From an uncultured Eubacteriales bacterium (GTDB lineage: Bacteria; Bacillota; Clostridia; Oscillospirales; Oscillospiraceae), in assembly GCA_900546515.1 (NCBI GenBank), contig URDG01000027.1, positions 1 to 35,589 of the forward strand: a stretch of 35,589 bases of DNA. The letters run 5' to 3'. Below are positions 6,795 to 14,374 of the stretch, one piece after another; positions within the stretch are counted from its first letter, which is position 1; each line of letters starts with the position of its first letter. The notes under the pieces were generated by a model. The model was given only the letters and a program-made list of their open reading frames with translations, did not search any database and was not told the origin of the DNA. The translations under genes and the position numbers were made by a program.

Positions 6795-8621
6795 TCACTC
6801 CACAGTGACTGATTTTGCGAGGTTTTTGGGTTTGTCTATGTCGCAGCCGTTGGCCTTGGCGACATAGTACGAGAAAAGCTGGAGCGGAATGATCTCCGGT
6901 ATGGGCAGCAGCAGCGGGTCCGCCGCAGGGACAAGCAGCACCTGATCCGCCTCTGCAAATATCCGGCGCTCCCCCTCCTGCGCGATGCCGAGTACCTCGG
7001 CGCCGCGGGCCTTGACCTCCTTGATATTGCTCACAAGCTTTTCAAAGAGCCGCGTCTGGCAGGCGAGAGCAACGACGAGCCGCTTTTCGTCTATAAGCGC
7101 GATGGTGCCGTGCTTGAGCTCGCCGGCCGCGTAGGCCTCGGAATGGATGTAGCTTATCTCCTTGAGCTTCAGAGAAGCCTCAAGGCAGGCCGCATAGTCA
7201 AGATTGCGGCCTATGAAAAACAGCGCGTTCTGGTCATGGTACATCTCCGCCAGACGCATGACCTGGCTGTTGAGGTCGATCGCGCGCTGGCAGCGCTCGG
7301 GCAGAGCGCAGATGCCGCTCACCAGCTCATTATAGCGCATATCGTCGATTTTGCCAAGCTTATCGGCGATATAAACCGCGAGAAGATCGAGTATCGCAAG
7401 CTGGGTGGTGTAGCCCTTGGTAGTGGCGACCGCGATCTCCGGGCCGGCCCACGTATACAGCACGCTGTCGGCAAGCTTCGAGATAGTGCTGCCGACGACA
7501 TTGACGATGGCCAGCGTCCTCGCGCCGAGAGCCTTGCACTCCTTGAGCGCGGCGATGGTGTCAGCCGTCTCGCCGGACTGGGAGATAACTATGAGCAGCG
7601 TGTGCCGGTCTATTATCGGGTTGCGGTAACGCAGCTCGCTTGCAAGCTCCGTCTGCACCGGGATGCGGCAAAGCTCCTCTATAACATAGCGCCCCACGCA
7701 GCCGGCGTGATACGCCGAGCCGCAGGCCGTTATCACTATCTTGTTTATATCTTTCAGCTCATCGTCCGTCAGCTCAAAGCCCTCGAGCGTGATGCGCCCG
7801 TCGCGGATGCGCGGCTCGACCGTCGCCTTGACGGCGCGCGGCTGCTCCATGATCTCCTTGAGCATAAAGTGCTCGTAGCCGCCTTTTTCCGCGGCCTCGG
7901 TGTTCCATGTGACGCGGGAGACTTCCTTGTGTATCTCCCTGCCCATGCAGTCGCAGACGGTCATCTTATCCGGCGTGAGGAAAGCGAACTCCCCGTCGTC
8001 GAGATAGATGACGTTGCGCGTATGGCCGATGACGGCGGTAACATCCGAGGCGAAGAAGTTCTCCCCCGCTCCGATGCCGAGGATGAGCGGGCTTGCATTC
8101 TTCACTGCGACGATCTCTCCGGGGTGCTCGTCGCAGACGATGCCGAGGCCGTAGGAGCCCTCAAGACGTGCGATCATCTTCATGACGGTCCGCTTGAGGT
8201 TGCCGTCATAGTACATTTCAAGCAGATTAACGATGACCTCGGTGTCGGTCTCGCTATGGAAAGTGTAGCCCCGCGCCCGCAGCTCATCGCGCAGTTCGGC
8301 GTAGTTTTCTATGATGCCGTTGTGGACGACGGCAAAGTGGCCGTCGTTTGAAAGATGCGGGTGCGCGTTCGTGGTGGTGGGCGCGCCGTGCGTGGCCCAG
8401 CGTGTGTGGCCGATGCCGCAGACGCCGCGGACGCTTGCGCCGTTATCCGTCAGCCGGAAAAGATTTTCCAGAAGGCCGCTGCACTTGGCGGTCTCTATCT
8501 TTGCGCCGTTCTGCACGGCGATACCGGCGGAGTCATAGCCGCGGTATTCCAGCCGCTTGAGTCCATCAAGCAGTATAGGCGCCGCCTGCTGGGCGCCGGT
8601 GAAGCCTACTATACCGCACAT
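6795..8621 (-). CDS. glmS: Glutamine--fructose-6-phosphate aminotransferase
   Basis: Makes glucosamine-6-phosphate from fructose-6-phosphate and glutamine, the entry point to peptidoglycan amino sugars. The 608 residues begin MCGIVGF, so Cys2 becomes the N-terminal nucleophile of the class II amidotransferase. HTRWATHG and NGIIENY follow. Two SIS sugar-isomerase domains fill about residues 290-608 (SQSGETADT, TTKGYTTQ), and the protein ends KNLAKSVTVE. Its ATG overlaps the pyrG stop by one base (TGATG), indicating tight coupling. I saw no glmS ribozyme core ahead of it, as expected for an internal operon gene. Confidence 0.98.
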   Translation of the reverse strand: MCGIVGFTGAQQAAPILLDGLKRLEYRGYDSAGIAVQNGAKIETAKCSGLLENLFRLTDNGASVRGVCGIGHTRWATHGAPTTTNAHPHLSNDGHFAVVHNGIIENYAELRDELRARGYTFHSETDTEVIVNLLEMYYDGNLKRTVMKMIARLEGSYGLGIVCDEHPGEIVAVKNASPLILGIGAGENFFASDVTAVIGHTRNVIYLDDGEFAFLTPDKMTVCDCMGREIHKEVSRVTWNTEAAEKGGYEHFMLKEIMEQPRAVKATVEPRIRDGRITLEGFELTDDELKDINKIVITACGSAYHAGCVGRYVIEELCRIPVQTELASELRYRNPIIDRHTLLIVISQSGETADTIAALKECKALGARTLAIVNVVGSTISKLADSVLYTWAGPEIAVATTKGYTTQLAILDLLAVYIADKLGKIDDMRYNELVSGICALPERCQRAIDLNSQVMRLAEMYHDQNALFFIGRNLDYAACLEASLKLKEISYIHSEAYAAGELKHGTIALIDEKRLVVALACQTRLFEKLVSNIKEVKARGAEVLGIAQEGERRIFAEADQVLLVPAADPLLLPIPEIIPLQLFSYYVAKANGCDIDKPKNLAKSVTVE

Positions 8622-10234
8622 CAGCGTGCCCTCCTCTCATGCTCCTCCTTCGCCGCAGCGATGAAGCCGCGGAACAGCGGGTGAGCCTTATTGGGTCTTG
8701 ACTTGAATTCGGGGTGATACTGAACGCCGACGTAAAACGGACGGTCGGACAGCTCCACGGTCTCGACGAGCCTGCCGTCGGGCGAAAGGCCGGAGAGAGT
8801 GAGCCCGTGCTGCGTGAGCACATCGCGGTATTTGTTGTTGAATTCATAGCGGTGGCGGTGGCGTTCGGATATTTCGAGCGCGCCGTAGCAGCGCTGCATG
8901 GTGGTGCCTTCCTTTATGATGCAGGGATACGCGCCGAGACGCAGCGTGCCGCCCTTGTCGATGTTCTCGCTCTGTCCGGGCATGAAGTCGATGACCTTAT
9001 CGGGGCAAAGCTCGTCAAATTCACCAGAGTCGGCCTTTTCAAGGCCGGCCACGTCGCGCGCATACTCTATCACGGCGACCTGCATGCCAAGGCATATGCC
9101 GAAGTACGGCAGCTTATTCTCACGCGCATATTTTGCGGCGAGGATCATGCCGGGGATTCCGCGGCTGCCGAAGCCGCCGGGAACAAGAATGCCGTCAAGG
9201 CCGCCGAGGATTTCATCGACATTGCCCTCGCTGATCGTCTCAGAGTCGATCCAGTGCACGTTCACGCAGGTGTCAAGCTCATATCCGGCGTGGCTGAGCG
9301 CCTCGTTGACGGAGAGATACGCGTCGTGCAGCTGCACATACTTGCCGACAAGACCGATGTTGACCTCGCCCTGACGGTGCTTGATGCGCTCGACCAGGCT
9401 CTCCCACTCGGTGAGATCGGGCATGGGCGCGTCGATACCCAGCTCACGGCAGACGATGGAGGAGAAATTCTCCTTTTCGAGCATGAGCGGCGCCTCGTAC
9501 AGGTATGGCAGCGTGATGTTTTCTATCACGCAGTCGGGCTTCACGTTGCAGAACATGGATATCTTGTGGAAAATGGATTCCTCAAGCGGTTCGTCGCAGC
9601 GCAGCACAACGACATCGGGCCTTACGCCCATGCCCTGCAGCTCCTTGACGGAGTGCTGAGTGGGCTTTGACTTGTGCTCATCCGAGCCACGCAAAAACGG
9701 CACCAGTGTGACATGGATGAAGAGGCTGTTTTCCCTGCCGACCTCAAGAGAGACCTGCCTTGCCGCCTCAATGAAGGGCTGGGATTCGATGTCACCTATA
9801 GTGCCGCCGATTTCTGTGATGACTACGTCCGCGTTGGTCTCATTGCCGACGCGGTACACAAAATCTTTTATTTCGTTTGTAATGTGAGGGATGACCTGCA
9901 CCGTCGAGCCGAGATATTCGCCGCGGCGCTCCTTGTTGAGCACGTTCCAGTAGACCTTGCCGGTAGTGAGGTTGGAGAACTTGTTGAGGTTCTCGTCAAT
10001 GAAGCGTTCATAGTGGCCGAGGTCAAGATCGGTCTCCGCCCCGTCCTCGGTGACGTAGACTTCGCCGTGCTGATAGGGGCTCATCGTGCCGGGGTCGACG
10101 TTGATATATGGATCGAGCTTCTGGGCTGCTACCTTCAGGCCTCTTGCCTTGAGCAGTCTGCCAAGTGAAGCGGCCGTGATGCCCTTGCCGAGGCCAGAGA
10201 CCACGCCGCCAGTTACAAAAATGTACTTTGTCAT
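8621..10234 (-). CDS. pyrG: CTP synthase
   Basis: Aminates UTP to CTP with ATP and glutamine. The 537-residue protein has the N-terminal synthetase domain beginning MTKYIFVTGGVVSGLGKG, a P-loop, and a class I amidotransferase domain with Cys381 (GICLGMQ) and the C-terminal HPEF motif. I start at 10234: AAGGAG lies ten bases upstream and the product then begins like all CTP synthases. A longer open frame to 10312 overlaps the ANTAR gene and is unlikely to be translated. It lies 22 bases after the ANTAR gene and overlaps glmS. Confidence 0.98.
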   Translation of the reverse strand: MTKYIFVTGGVVSGLGKGITAASLGRLLKARGLKVAAQKLDPYINVDPGTMSPYQHGEVYVTEDGAETDLDLGHYERFIDENLNKFSNLTTGKVYWNVLNKERRGEYLGSTVQVIPHITNEIKDFVYRVGNETNADVVITEIGGTIGDIESQPFIEAARQVSLEVGRENSLFIHVTLVPFLRGSDEHKSKPTQHSVKELQGMGVRPDVVVLRCDEPLEESIFHKISMFCNVKPDCVIENITLPYLYEAPLMLEKENFSSIVCRELGIDAPMPDLTEWESLVERIKHRQGEVNIGLVGKYVQLHDAYLSVNEALSHAGYELDTCVNVHWIDSETISEGNVDEILGGLDGILVPGGFGSRGIPGMILAAKYARENKLPYFGICLGMQVAVIEYARDVAGLEKADSGEFDELCPDKVIDFMPGQSENIDKGGTLRLGAYPCIIKEGTTMQRCYGALEISERHRHRYEFNNKYRDVLTQHGLTLSGLSPDGRLVETVELSDRPFYVGVQYHPEFKSRPNKAHPLFRGFIAAAKEEHERRAR

Positions 10235-10256
10235 CGCTTTCACTCTCCTTATAGGC

Positions 10257-10841
10257 TCATTCATAGGTTTTGATAATATTTTCTGCCATTTCTCTTTTCG
10301 AGATGCGAGCATCCATCGCTTTTTTCTCGATATATCTCTGCGCCTCTGCCTCCGTCATGCTCAGGCACTCTATGAGCAGCCATTTTGCATGGTTGACAAG
10401 ACGTATCTCGCTTATTTTGTCCTCGATCGTCTGCTGCTTTTCCTCCATCCTGCGCATACGCTCCCGCATGGTGCACAGTGTGCGCAGCGACTGCGAGATC
10501 ATCTGCGAGGATGTAGGCTTTGCAAGTGTAAAGACGCCGTGCTCCATCACTCTGCCATAGACATCTTCAAACTGCTCGTTTTTCACGAGCAGGAGAACGC
10601 CGGAGCTGTAGGATGAGCACACGTCTATCGCAAAACGCGAACCGAATTCGTCCGGCAGCGGAGTATTGACGATCACGAGGTCATATTCCCTGCCGAGTAT
10701 CGACCGCCGCGCCGCAGCCGCGCTCTTCACGATCTCCACCGGCCAATAGTCCGTAGGCGGCAGAAGTCCGGTCAGCGCGGTATTGAAGCCGTCAGACGCC
10801 GAGACGATCAGTACGCTGTAAGTACGCTGCTGAAAAACCAC
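10257..10841 (-). CDS. ANTAR-domain RNA-binding antiterminator with pseudo-receiver
   Basis: A 194-residue two-domain regulator. Residues 7-125 have a CheY-like receiver fold, but the phosphoacceptor position is Asn59 (LVIVNTPLPD) and the acidic pair after the first strand is absent (VLIVSASDG). The conserved Lys of the last strand remains (LAKPT, Lys108). A coiled coil (about 120-140, MRERMRRMEEKQQTIEDK) leads to the C-terminal ANTAR domain (about 140-190) with AKWLLIECLSMTEAEAQRYI. ANTAR proteins bind paired RNA hairpins and prevent termination. It starts with GTG after AAGGGGGGAG. It lies between a glutamine synthetase gene and pyrG in one operon, whose own leader has a terminator overlapped by hairpins. 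Control of those leaders is inferred. Without a phosphosite, the input may be a ligand or partner protein. Confidence 0.9.
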   Translation of the reverse strand: MVFQQRTYSVLIVSASDGFNTALTGLLPPTDYWPVEIVKSAAAARRSILGREYDLVIVNTPLPDEFGSRFAIDVCSSYSSGVLLLVKNEQFEDVYGRVMEHGVFTLAKPTSSQMISQSLRTLCTMRERMRRMEEKQQTIEDKISEIRLVNHAKWLLIECLSMTEAEAQRYIEKKAMDARISKREMAENIIKTYE

Positions 10842-10875
10842 CGCGCTCCCCCCTTCTGTTCCTGTCCGCTCAGGG

Positions 10876-12090
10876 TCAGCCGATCGAGCAGTAAATGTCC
10901 GTCAGCTCCTCCGGCAGGCACCCGGCGATAAACGAGCTTGCGCGCGCCGCGCGCTGCGCCTCATACAGCGAGGCGGGGAGCTTTTTCAGCCCGTCAAGAA
11001 CATCTTCGGACGCGGTATAGAGGTTTACGTCCGTGCTCTCCGGCAGGCTCAGTCCGTTCTTCACGCCGTAAAGTCCGGCGTATATCAGAAGCGCAAACGC
11101 GATATAGGGGTTTGCCGCCGGATCGGGCGAGCGGAGCTCAGCGCGCCTGAATTCGCCGAAAGCGGCCGGTATGCGGATAAGCTGGGAGCGGTTCTCGGAC
11201 GACCATGTGATATATCCCGGCGCTTTTGCACCGCCGAGACGCGCATACGAGTTCCGGCACGGGTTCATGAAGAGGGTCATATCCGCGATCTTATCCATGA
11301 TGCCCGCTATTACCTGCGGCATATGATCCACGCCGTCCCCCGATCTCACGGAGAAATTGATATGCATGCCGCTGCCGGGGTGATCCGACAGAGGCTTTGG
11401 AGAAAAGTCCGCCGTAAGCCCGTATCCTGCGGCGACGGTCTTCACCACGGCGCGGAAGCTGAGTGAATTGTCCGCCGCGCTCAGCGGGTCCGAATAGCGG
11501 AAGTCGATCTCGTTCTGCCCGGGTCCCTCCTCATGGTGCGAGCCCTCCGGCTGTATGCCCATCTGCTCAAGCATGAGGCAGACCTCGCGGCGCACGTTCT
11601 CGCCCTTGTCATCGGGCGCGATGTCCATATATCCCGCATTGTCGCAGGGGCTGTCCGTCCTCTCGCCGTCCGGCCCGTTCTTGAAGAGGTAGAACTCCAT
11701 CTCCGGCCCGAAATAAAAGCGCAGGCCGTATCCGGCCGCCGCCTTCACGGCGCGCCTTAATATGCCGCGGCTGTCAGCCTCAAACGGGCTGCCGTCCGGG
11801 TGGCTGATATCGCAGAACATGCGCACGACTCTGCCTGTCTCCGGCCGCCATGGAAGGCCGGTGAGAGTCGCCGGGTCCGGGTGCAGGAAAAGATCAGAGC
11901 GCACAGCGCCGCCGAAGCCCGGGACAGCCGATGCGTCAAACGCGATCCCCGTGTCAAAGGCGCGGCTGAGCTCTGACGGCATGACGGCAATATTCTTCTG
12001 CCGTCCGTATGCATCGCAGAATGCGAGGCGGATAAATTTCACGTCCGCCTGCCGGGCATATTCAATTACTTCCTGTGCCGAGTAGTTCAT
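10876..12090 (-). CDS. Type I glutamine synthetase-like protein
   Basis: Likely condenses glutamate and ammonia with ATP to glutamine. The 404-residue protein is shorter than usual type I enzymes (440-470). N-terminal beta-grasp region: VKFIRLAFCDAYGRQKN. Catalytic barrel motifs: FGPEMEFYLF, GSHHEEGPGQNEIDF, GSGMHINFS and SENRSQLIRIP. The loop before GF reads FDASAVPGF where classical enzymes have FDGSS. I start at 12090 with AGAAGG seven bases upstream. The frame open to 12168 lies largely inside the attenuator leader. First gene of the seven-gene operon. Because of its size and divergence it could instead be a gamma-glutamyl-amine ligase, but its setting among glutamine users favours a role in glutamine supply. 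Confidence 0.85.
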   Translation of the reverse strand: MNYSAQEVIEYARQADVKFIRLAFCDAYGRQKNIAVMPSELSRAFDTGIAFDASAVPGFGGAVRSDLFLHPDPATLTGLPWRPETGRVVRMFCDISHPDGSPFEADSRGILRRAVKAAAGYGLRFYFGPEMEFYLFKNGPDGERTDSPCDNAGYMDIAPDDKGENVRREVCLMLEQMGIQPEGSHHEEGPGQNEIDFRYSDPLSAADNSLSFRAVVKTVAAGYGLTADFSPKPLSDHPGSGMHINFSVRSGDGVDHMPQVIAGIMDKIADMTLFMNPCRNSYARLGGAKAPGYITWSSENRSQLIRIPAAFGEFRRAELRSPDPAANPYIAFALLIYAGLYGVKNGLSLPESTDVNLYTASEDVLDGLKKLPASLYEAQRAARASSFIAGCLPEELTDIYCSIG

Positions 12091-12114
12091 ATAACGCCTT
12101 CTTTCCCTAAAAAC

Positions 12115-12174
12115 AAAAAAGCCCACCGGGAGAGGAACGTTTCTCTCCCGATAGACGCCCGCGTCCACGGGCTT
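12115..12174 (-). promoter_or_regulatory. Leader attenuator of the glutamine synthetase I operon
   Basis: On the minus strand, the 5' arm AAGCCC (12169-12174) pairs with GGGCTT (12119-12124), followed by a T-run, as an intrinsic terminator. An alternative hairpin, GCCCG/CGGGC with a six-base loop (12157-12172), captures the same 5' arm. A second hairpin, CGGGAGAG/CTCTCCCG (12127-12150), lies between. The layout equals the leaders of asnB and glnN. Proposed to be controlled by the ANTAR protein encoded in this operon. Confidence 0.6.
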
Positions 12175-12176
12175 AA

Positions 12177-12205
12177 ATCTTAACTCAACACACGTTTTTT
12201 GTCAA
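12177..12205 (-). promoter_or_regulatory. Promoter of the glutamine/nucleotide operon
   Basis: Minus-strand TTGACA (12200-12205) and TAAGAT (12177-12182) with a 17-base spacer. The predicted transcript starts almost at the first base of the attenuator. No equally good promoter was noticed between the seven downstream genes. Confidence 0.7.
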
Positions 12206-12245
12206 TGGTTTTCCCCGGAAATTCGACAAAATTCAAAAAAGGCAC

Positions 12246-12274
12246 TTGACAGACGCATAAAAAGAGCGTATAGT
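12246..12274 (+). promoter_or_regulatory. asnB promoter
   Basis: TTGACA (12246-12251) and TATAGT (12269-12274) with a 17-base spacer. The predicted start near 12281 is three to four bases before the first attenuator hairpin. Confidence 0.8.
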
Positions 12275-12283
12275 ACGCTGCAT

Positions 12284-12341
12284 CAAAGGCAAAGACGCCT
12301 CAGAGGATAATTCTGACCGTTTTTGCCTTTGATTTTTTATT
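12284..12341 (+). promoter_or_regulatory. First attenuator in the asnB leader
   Basis: A 10-bp terminator stem, CAAAGGCAAA (12284-12293) with TTTGCCTTTG (12322-12331), is followed by ATTTTTTATT. A competing hairpin, AGGC/GCCT (12287-12300), has hexaloop AAAGAC with A at position 1 and G at position 4, as described for ANTAR targets. A second hairpin, TCAGAG/TTCTGA, lies at 12300-12316. The element closely resembles the glnN leader. ANTAR binding is inferred. Confidence 0.65.
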
Positions 12342-12356
12342 ATACCAATCAAAAAG

Positions 12357-12603
12357 CGTCTGAATCGGGAGAAGTAGTGCAAAGACTCACTCACAGAGAG
12401 CGCGGCAAATGCTGAAAGCTGCGCAGCGGAGTTTGCCCGAATAACACCCGGTGAGCTGCAAGCCGAAAGGGAGACCAAGTAAGCGCGCCGCGTGAGATCC
12501 GGCGTTAATGGATCAGGCTTTGTCTGAAGCCGGAAAGAGAACAAAGATAGGTGGCACAGCGAGTTCGGCACTTGCCCTATCGAATGCTGATTCTGAATTT
12601 TTT
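12357..12603 (+). ncRNA. T-box leader, probable tRNA-Asn sensor
   Basis: A stem I-like region with AGTA and AGAGAGC motifs, then GAATAACAC containing AAC (12443-12445), the expected asparagine specifier. The antiterminator is clear: helix GATAGG/CCTATC (12546-12551, 12576-12581), bulge TGGCACA (12552-12558; consensus TGGNACC), and helix GCGAG/CTTGC. The competing terminator pairs GAGTTCGGCA (12561-12570) with TGCTGATTC (12585-12593), followed by a T-run to 12603. Uncharged tRNA-Asn should favour asnB expression. The bulge differs from consensus at its last base, and specifier placement is inferred from neighbouring motifs. Confidence 0.85.
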
Positions 12604-12616
12604 GGAGGAAAAAATC

Positions 12617-14194
12617 ATGTGTTCGATCATGGGTTATTGCGGCAGCTGTGTTTCTTTTTCGGAATTCAAGGCGGGTTTTGACAAAACGGTCTCGCGCGGG
12701 CCGGATATGAGCCGCATTGTTGACACAGGTCATGGACTGCTCGGCTTTCACCGGCTCTCCATCATGGATCTCAGTGAGGACGGGATGCAGCCCTTTGAGC
12801 TTGACGGCAGCTACGCCGTCTGCAACGGCGAGCTGTACGGCTTTGAAAAGGAGAAAGAAGCGCTCTCCGGGAAATACACCTTCACAAGCAGTTCCGACTG
12901 CGAGATCATCCTGCCGATGTACAGGGAATACGGCACGGGCATGTTCGCAAAGCTCGACGCCGAGTTTGCAATGATAATTTACGACGGCGAAACGCACGGG
13001 TTCATCGCCGCGCGCGACCCCATCGGCATACGCCCGCTCTATTACGGCTACGACGAAAAAGGCGCAGTAATATTCGCAAGCGAGCCGAAAAACCTTATGG
13101 GACTCTGCGCGCGCATCATGCCTTTCCCGCCGGGGCACTACTACAAAGACGGTGAATTCATCCCCTACTGCGACATTGCCAGCGTCGGCGCCGTATGCCG
13201 CGACGACCTTGAGACCGTATGCCGCAATATCCACGACAAGCTTGTCGCCGGTGTGGAAAAGCGCCTTGTATCCGACGCAAAGCTCGGATTTCTGCTCTCT
13301 GGCGGACTTGATTCCTCGCTTGTGTGCTCCATTGCGCAGAAGAAGCTCAAAACACCCATACGCACGTTTGCCGTCGGCATGAAGTATGACGCGATCGACC
13401 TGAAGTATGCGCGCGAGGTCGCAGAATATATCGGCAGCGACCACACCGAGGTCATCATGACAAAGGAACAGGTCTTTGACGCGCTTGAGGACGTCGTATG
13501 TCTTCTCGGCACCTATGACATCACCACCATCCGCGCAAGCATGGGCATGTATCTTATGTGCAAATGGATACACGAGAACACGGATGTGCGCGTGCTGCTG
13601 ACGGGCGAGATCTCCGACGAGCTCTTCGGCTATAAATACACCGATTTTGCCCCATCCGCCGAGGCCTTTCAGGTAGAGGCCGAAAAACGCATACGCGAGC
13701 TGCACATGTACGACGTGCTGCGCGCAGACCGCTGCATCTCGGTGAACTCTCTTGAGGCGCGCGTTCCCTTCGGAGACCTCGATTTTGTCAGATACGTTAT
13801 GTCTGTAGACCCGCAGAAAAAGCTCAACACCTACGGCAAGGGCAAGTATCTCCTCCGTCACGCCTTTGAGGGGGACTACCTGCCGCACGATATACTCTAC
13901 CGCGAGAAGGCCGCCTTTTCCGATGCTGTCGGCCATTCGATGGTAGACTACCTCAAGGAATACGCCGAGGGGCTGTACACCGACGAGGAGTTTGAGGAAA
14001 AGCGCCGCAAATATGCTCATGCGCAGCCGTTCACCAAGGAATCGCTGCTGTACCGCGAGCTTTTTGAAAAGCACTATCCCGGTCAGTCCGAGATGATCAC
14101 CGGCTTCTGGATGCCCAACAAAGCATGGAAGGGCTGCGACGTAAACGACCCGTCCGCGCGCGTTCTCTCGAACTACGGCGACAGCGGCAAATAA
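12617..14194 (+). CDS. asnB: Asparagine synthase (glutamine-hydrolysing)
   Basis: Makes asparagine from aspartate, ATP and glutamine. The 525-residue protein begins MCSIMGY, so Cys2 is the nucleophile of the class II amidotransferase domain (about 2-190, with AARDPIG at 131-137). The synthase domain has the pyrophosphatase loop SGGLDSS (228-234), TGEISDELFGY and YREKAAFSDAVG. The start at 12617 follows GGAGG by eight bases, immediately after the T-box terminator's T-run; a frame open from 12551 lies inside the T-box. No terminator is evident before the glnN promoter, so some read-through into glnN is possible. Confidence 0.97.
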   Translation: MCSIMGYCGSCVSFSEFKAGFDKTVSRGPDMSRIVDTGHGLLGFHRLSIMDLSEDGMQPFELDGSYAVCNGELYGFEKEKEALSGKYTFTSSSDCEIILPMYREYGTGMFAKLDAEFAMIIYDGETHGFIAARDPIGIRPLYYGYDEKGAVIFASEPKNLMGLCARIMPFPPGHYYKDGEFIPYCDIASVGAVCRDDLETVCRNIHDKLVAGVEKRLVSDAKLGFLLSGGLDSSLVCSIAQKKLKTPIRTFAVGMKYDAIDLKYAREVAEYIGSDHTEVIMTKEQVFDALEDVVCLLGTYDITTIRASMGMYLMCKWIHENTDVRVLLTGEISDELFGYKYTDFAPSAEAFQVEAEKRIRELHMYDVLRADRCISVNSLEARVPFGDLDFVRYVMSVDPQKKLNTYGKGKYLLRHAFEGDYLPHDILYREKAAFSDAVGHSMVDYLKEYAEGLYTDEEFEEKRRKYAHAQPFTKESLLYRELFEKHYPGQSEMITGFWMPNKAWKGCDVNDPSARVLSNYGDSGK

Positions 14195-14248
14195 AATCCG
14201 ACAAAAATTCACCTCGCTGCGTATGCTTTATTCTTCAGTTTTTACTAA

Positions 14249-14277
14249 TTGACTTTACCGTCAAAGAGGCGTATCAT
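14249..14277 (+). promoter_or_regulatory. glnN promoter
   Basis: TTGACT (14249-14254) and TATCAT (14272-14277) with a 17-base spacer. The predicted start near 14284 is just before the attenuator, the same arrangement as at asnB. Confidence 0.7.
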
Positions 14278-14287
14278 TCAGCACATC

Positions 14288-14342
14288 AAAGGCGCTGACG
14301 CCTCAGAGGGTATCTCTGACGGTCAGCGCCTTTGTTTTTTAT
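14288..14342 (+). promoter_or_regulatory. Leader attenuator of glnN
   Basis: A perfect 12-bp terminator stem, AAAGGCGCTGAC (14288-14299) with GTCAGCGCCTTT (14322-14333), then GTTTTTTATT. A competing hairpin, AGGC/GCCT (14290-14303), has loop GCTGAC. A second hairpin, TCAGAG/CTCTGA, lies at 14303-14319. Much of the element matches the asnB leader base for base (CATCAAAGGC, GACGCCTCAGAGG, TCTGAC). Confidence 0.7.
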
Positions 14343-14374
14343 TCAGATATTTAATATGAAAGGATTGAAAGACT

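Noticed and set aside
10235..10312. N-terminal extension of CTP synthase
   Set aside because: The extension overlaps the ANTAR gene end and lacks a ribosome site; the start at 10234 has AAGGAG and gives the canonical N terminus.
12233..14212. A 659-codon minus-strand open frame over the asnB leader and asnB
   Set aside because: It runs opposite an unmistakable asparagine synthase, its T-box and promoter, and matches no family.
12115..14342. Textbook two-hexaloop ANTAR motif in all three leaders
   Set aside because: Only the asnB first loop has A1 and G4; the other loops are TGGACG and GCTGAC, and the second hairpins have loops of 5 to 8 bases. ANTAR control is therefore left as a hypothesis.
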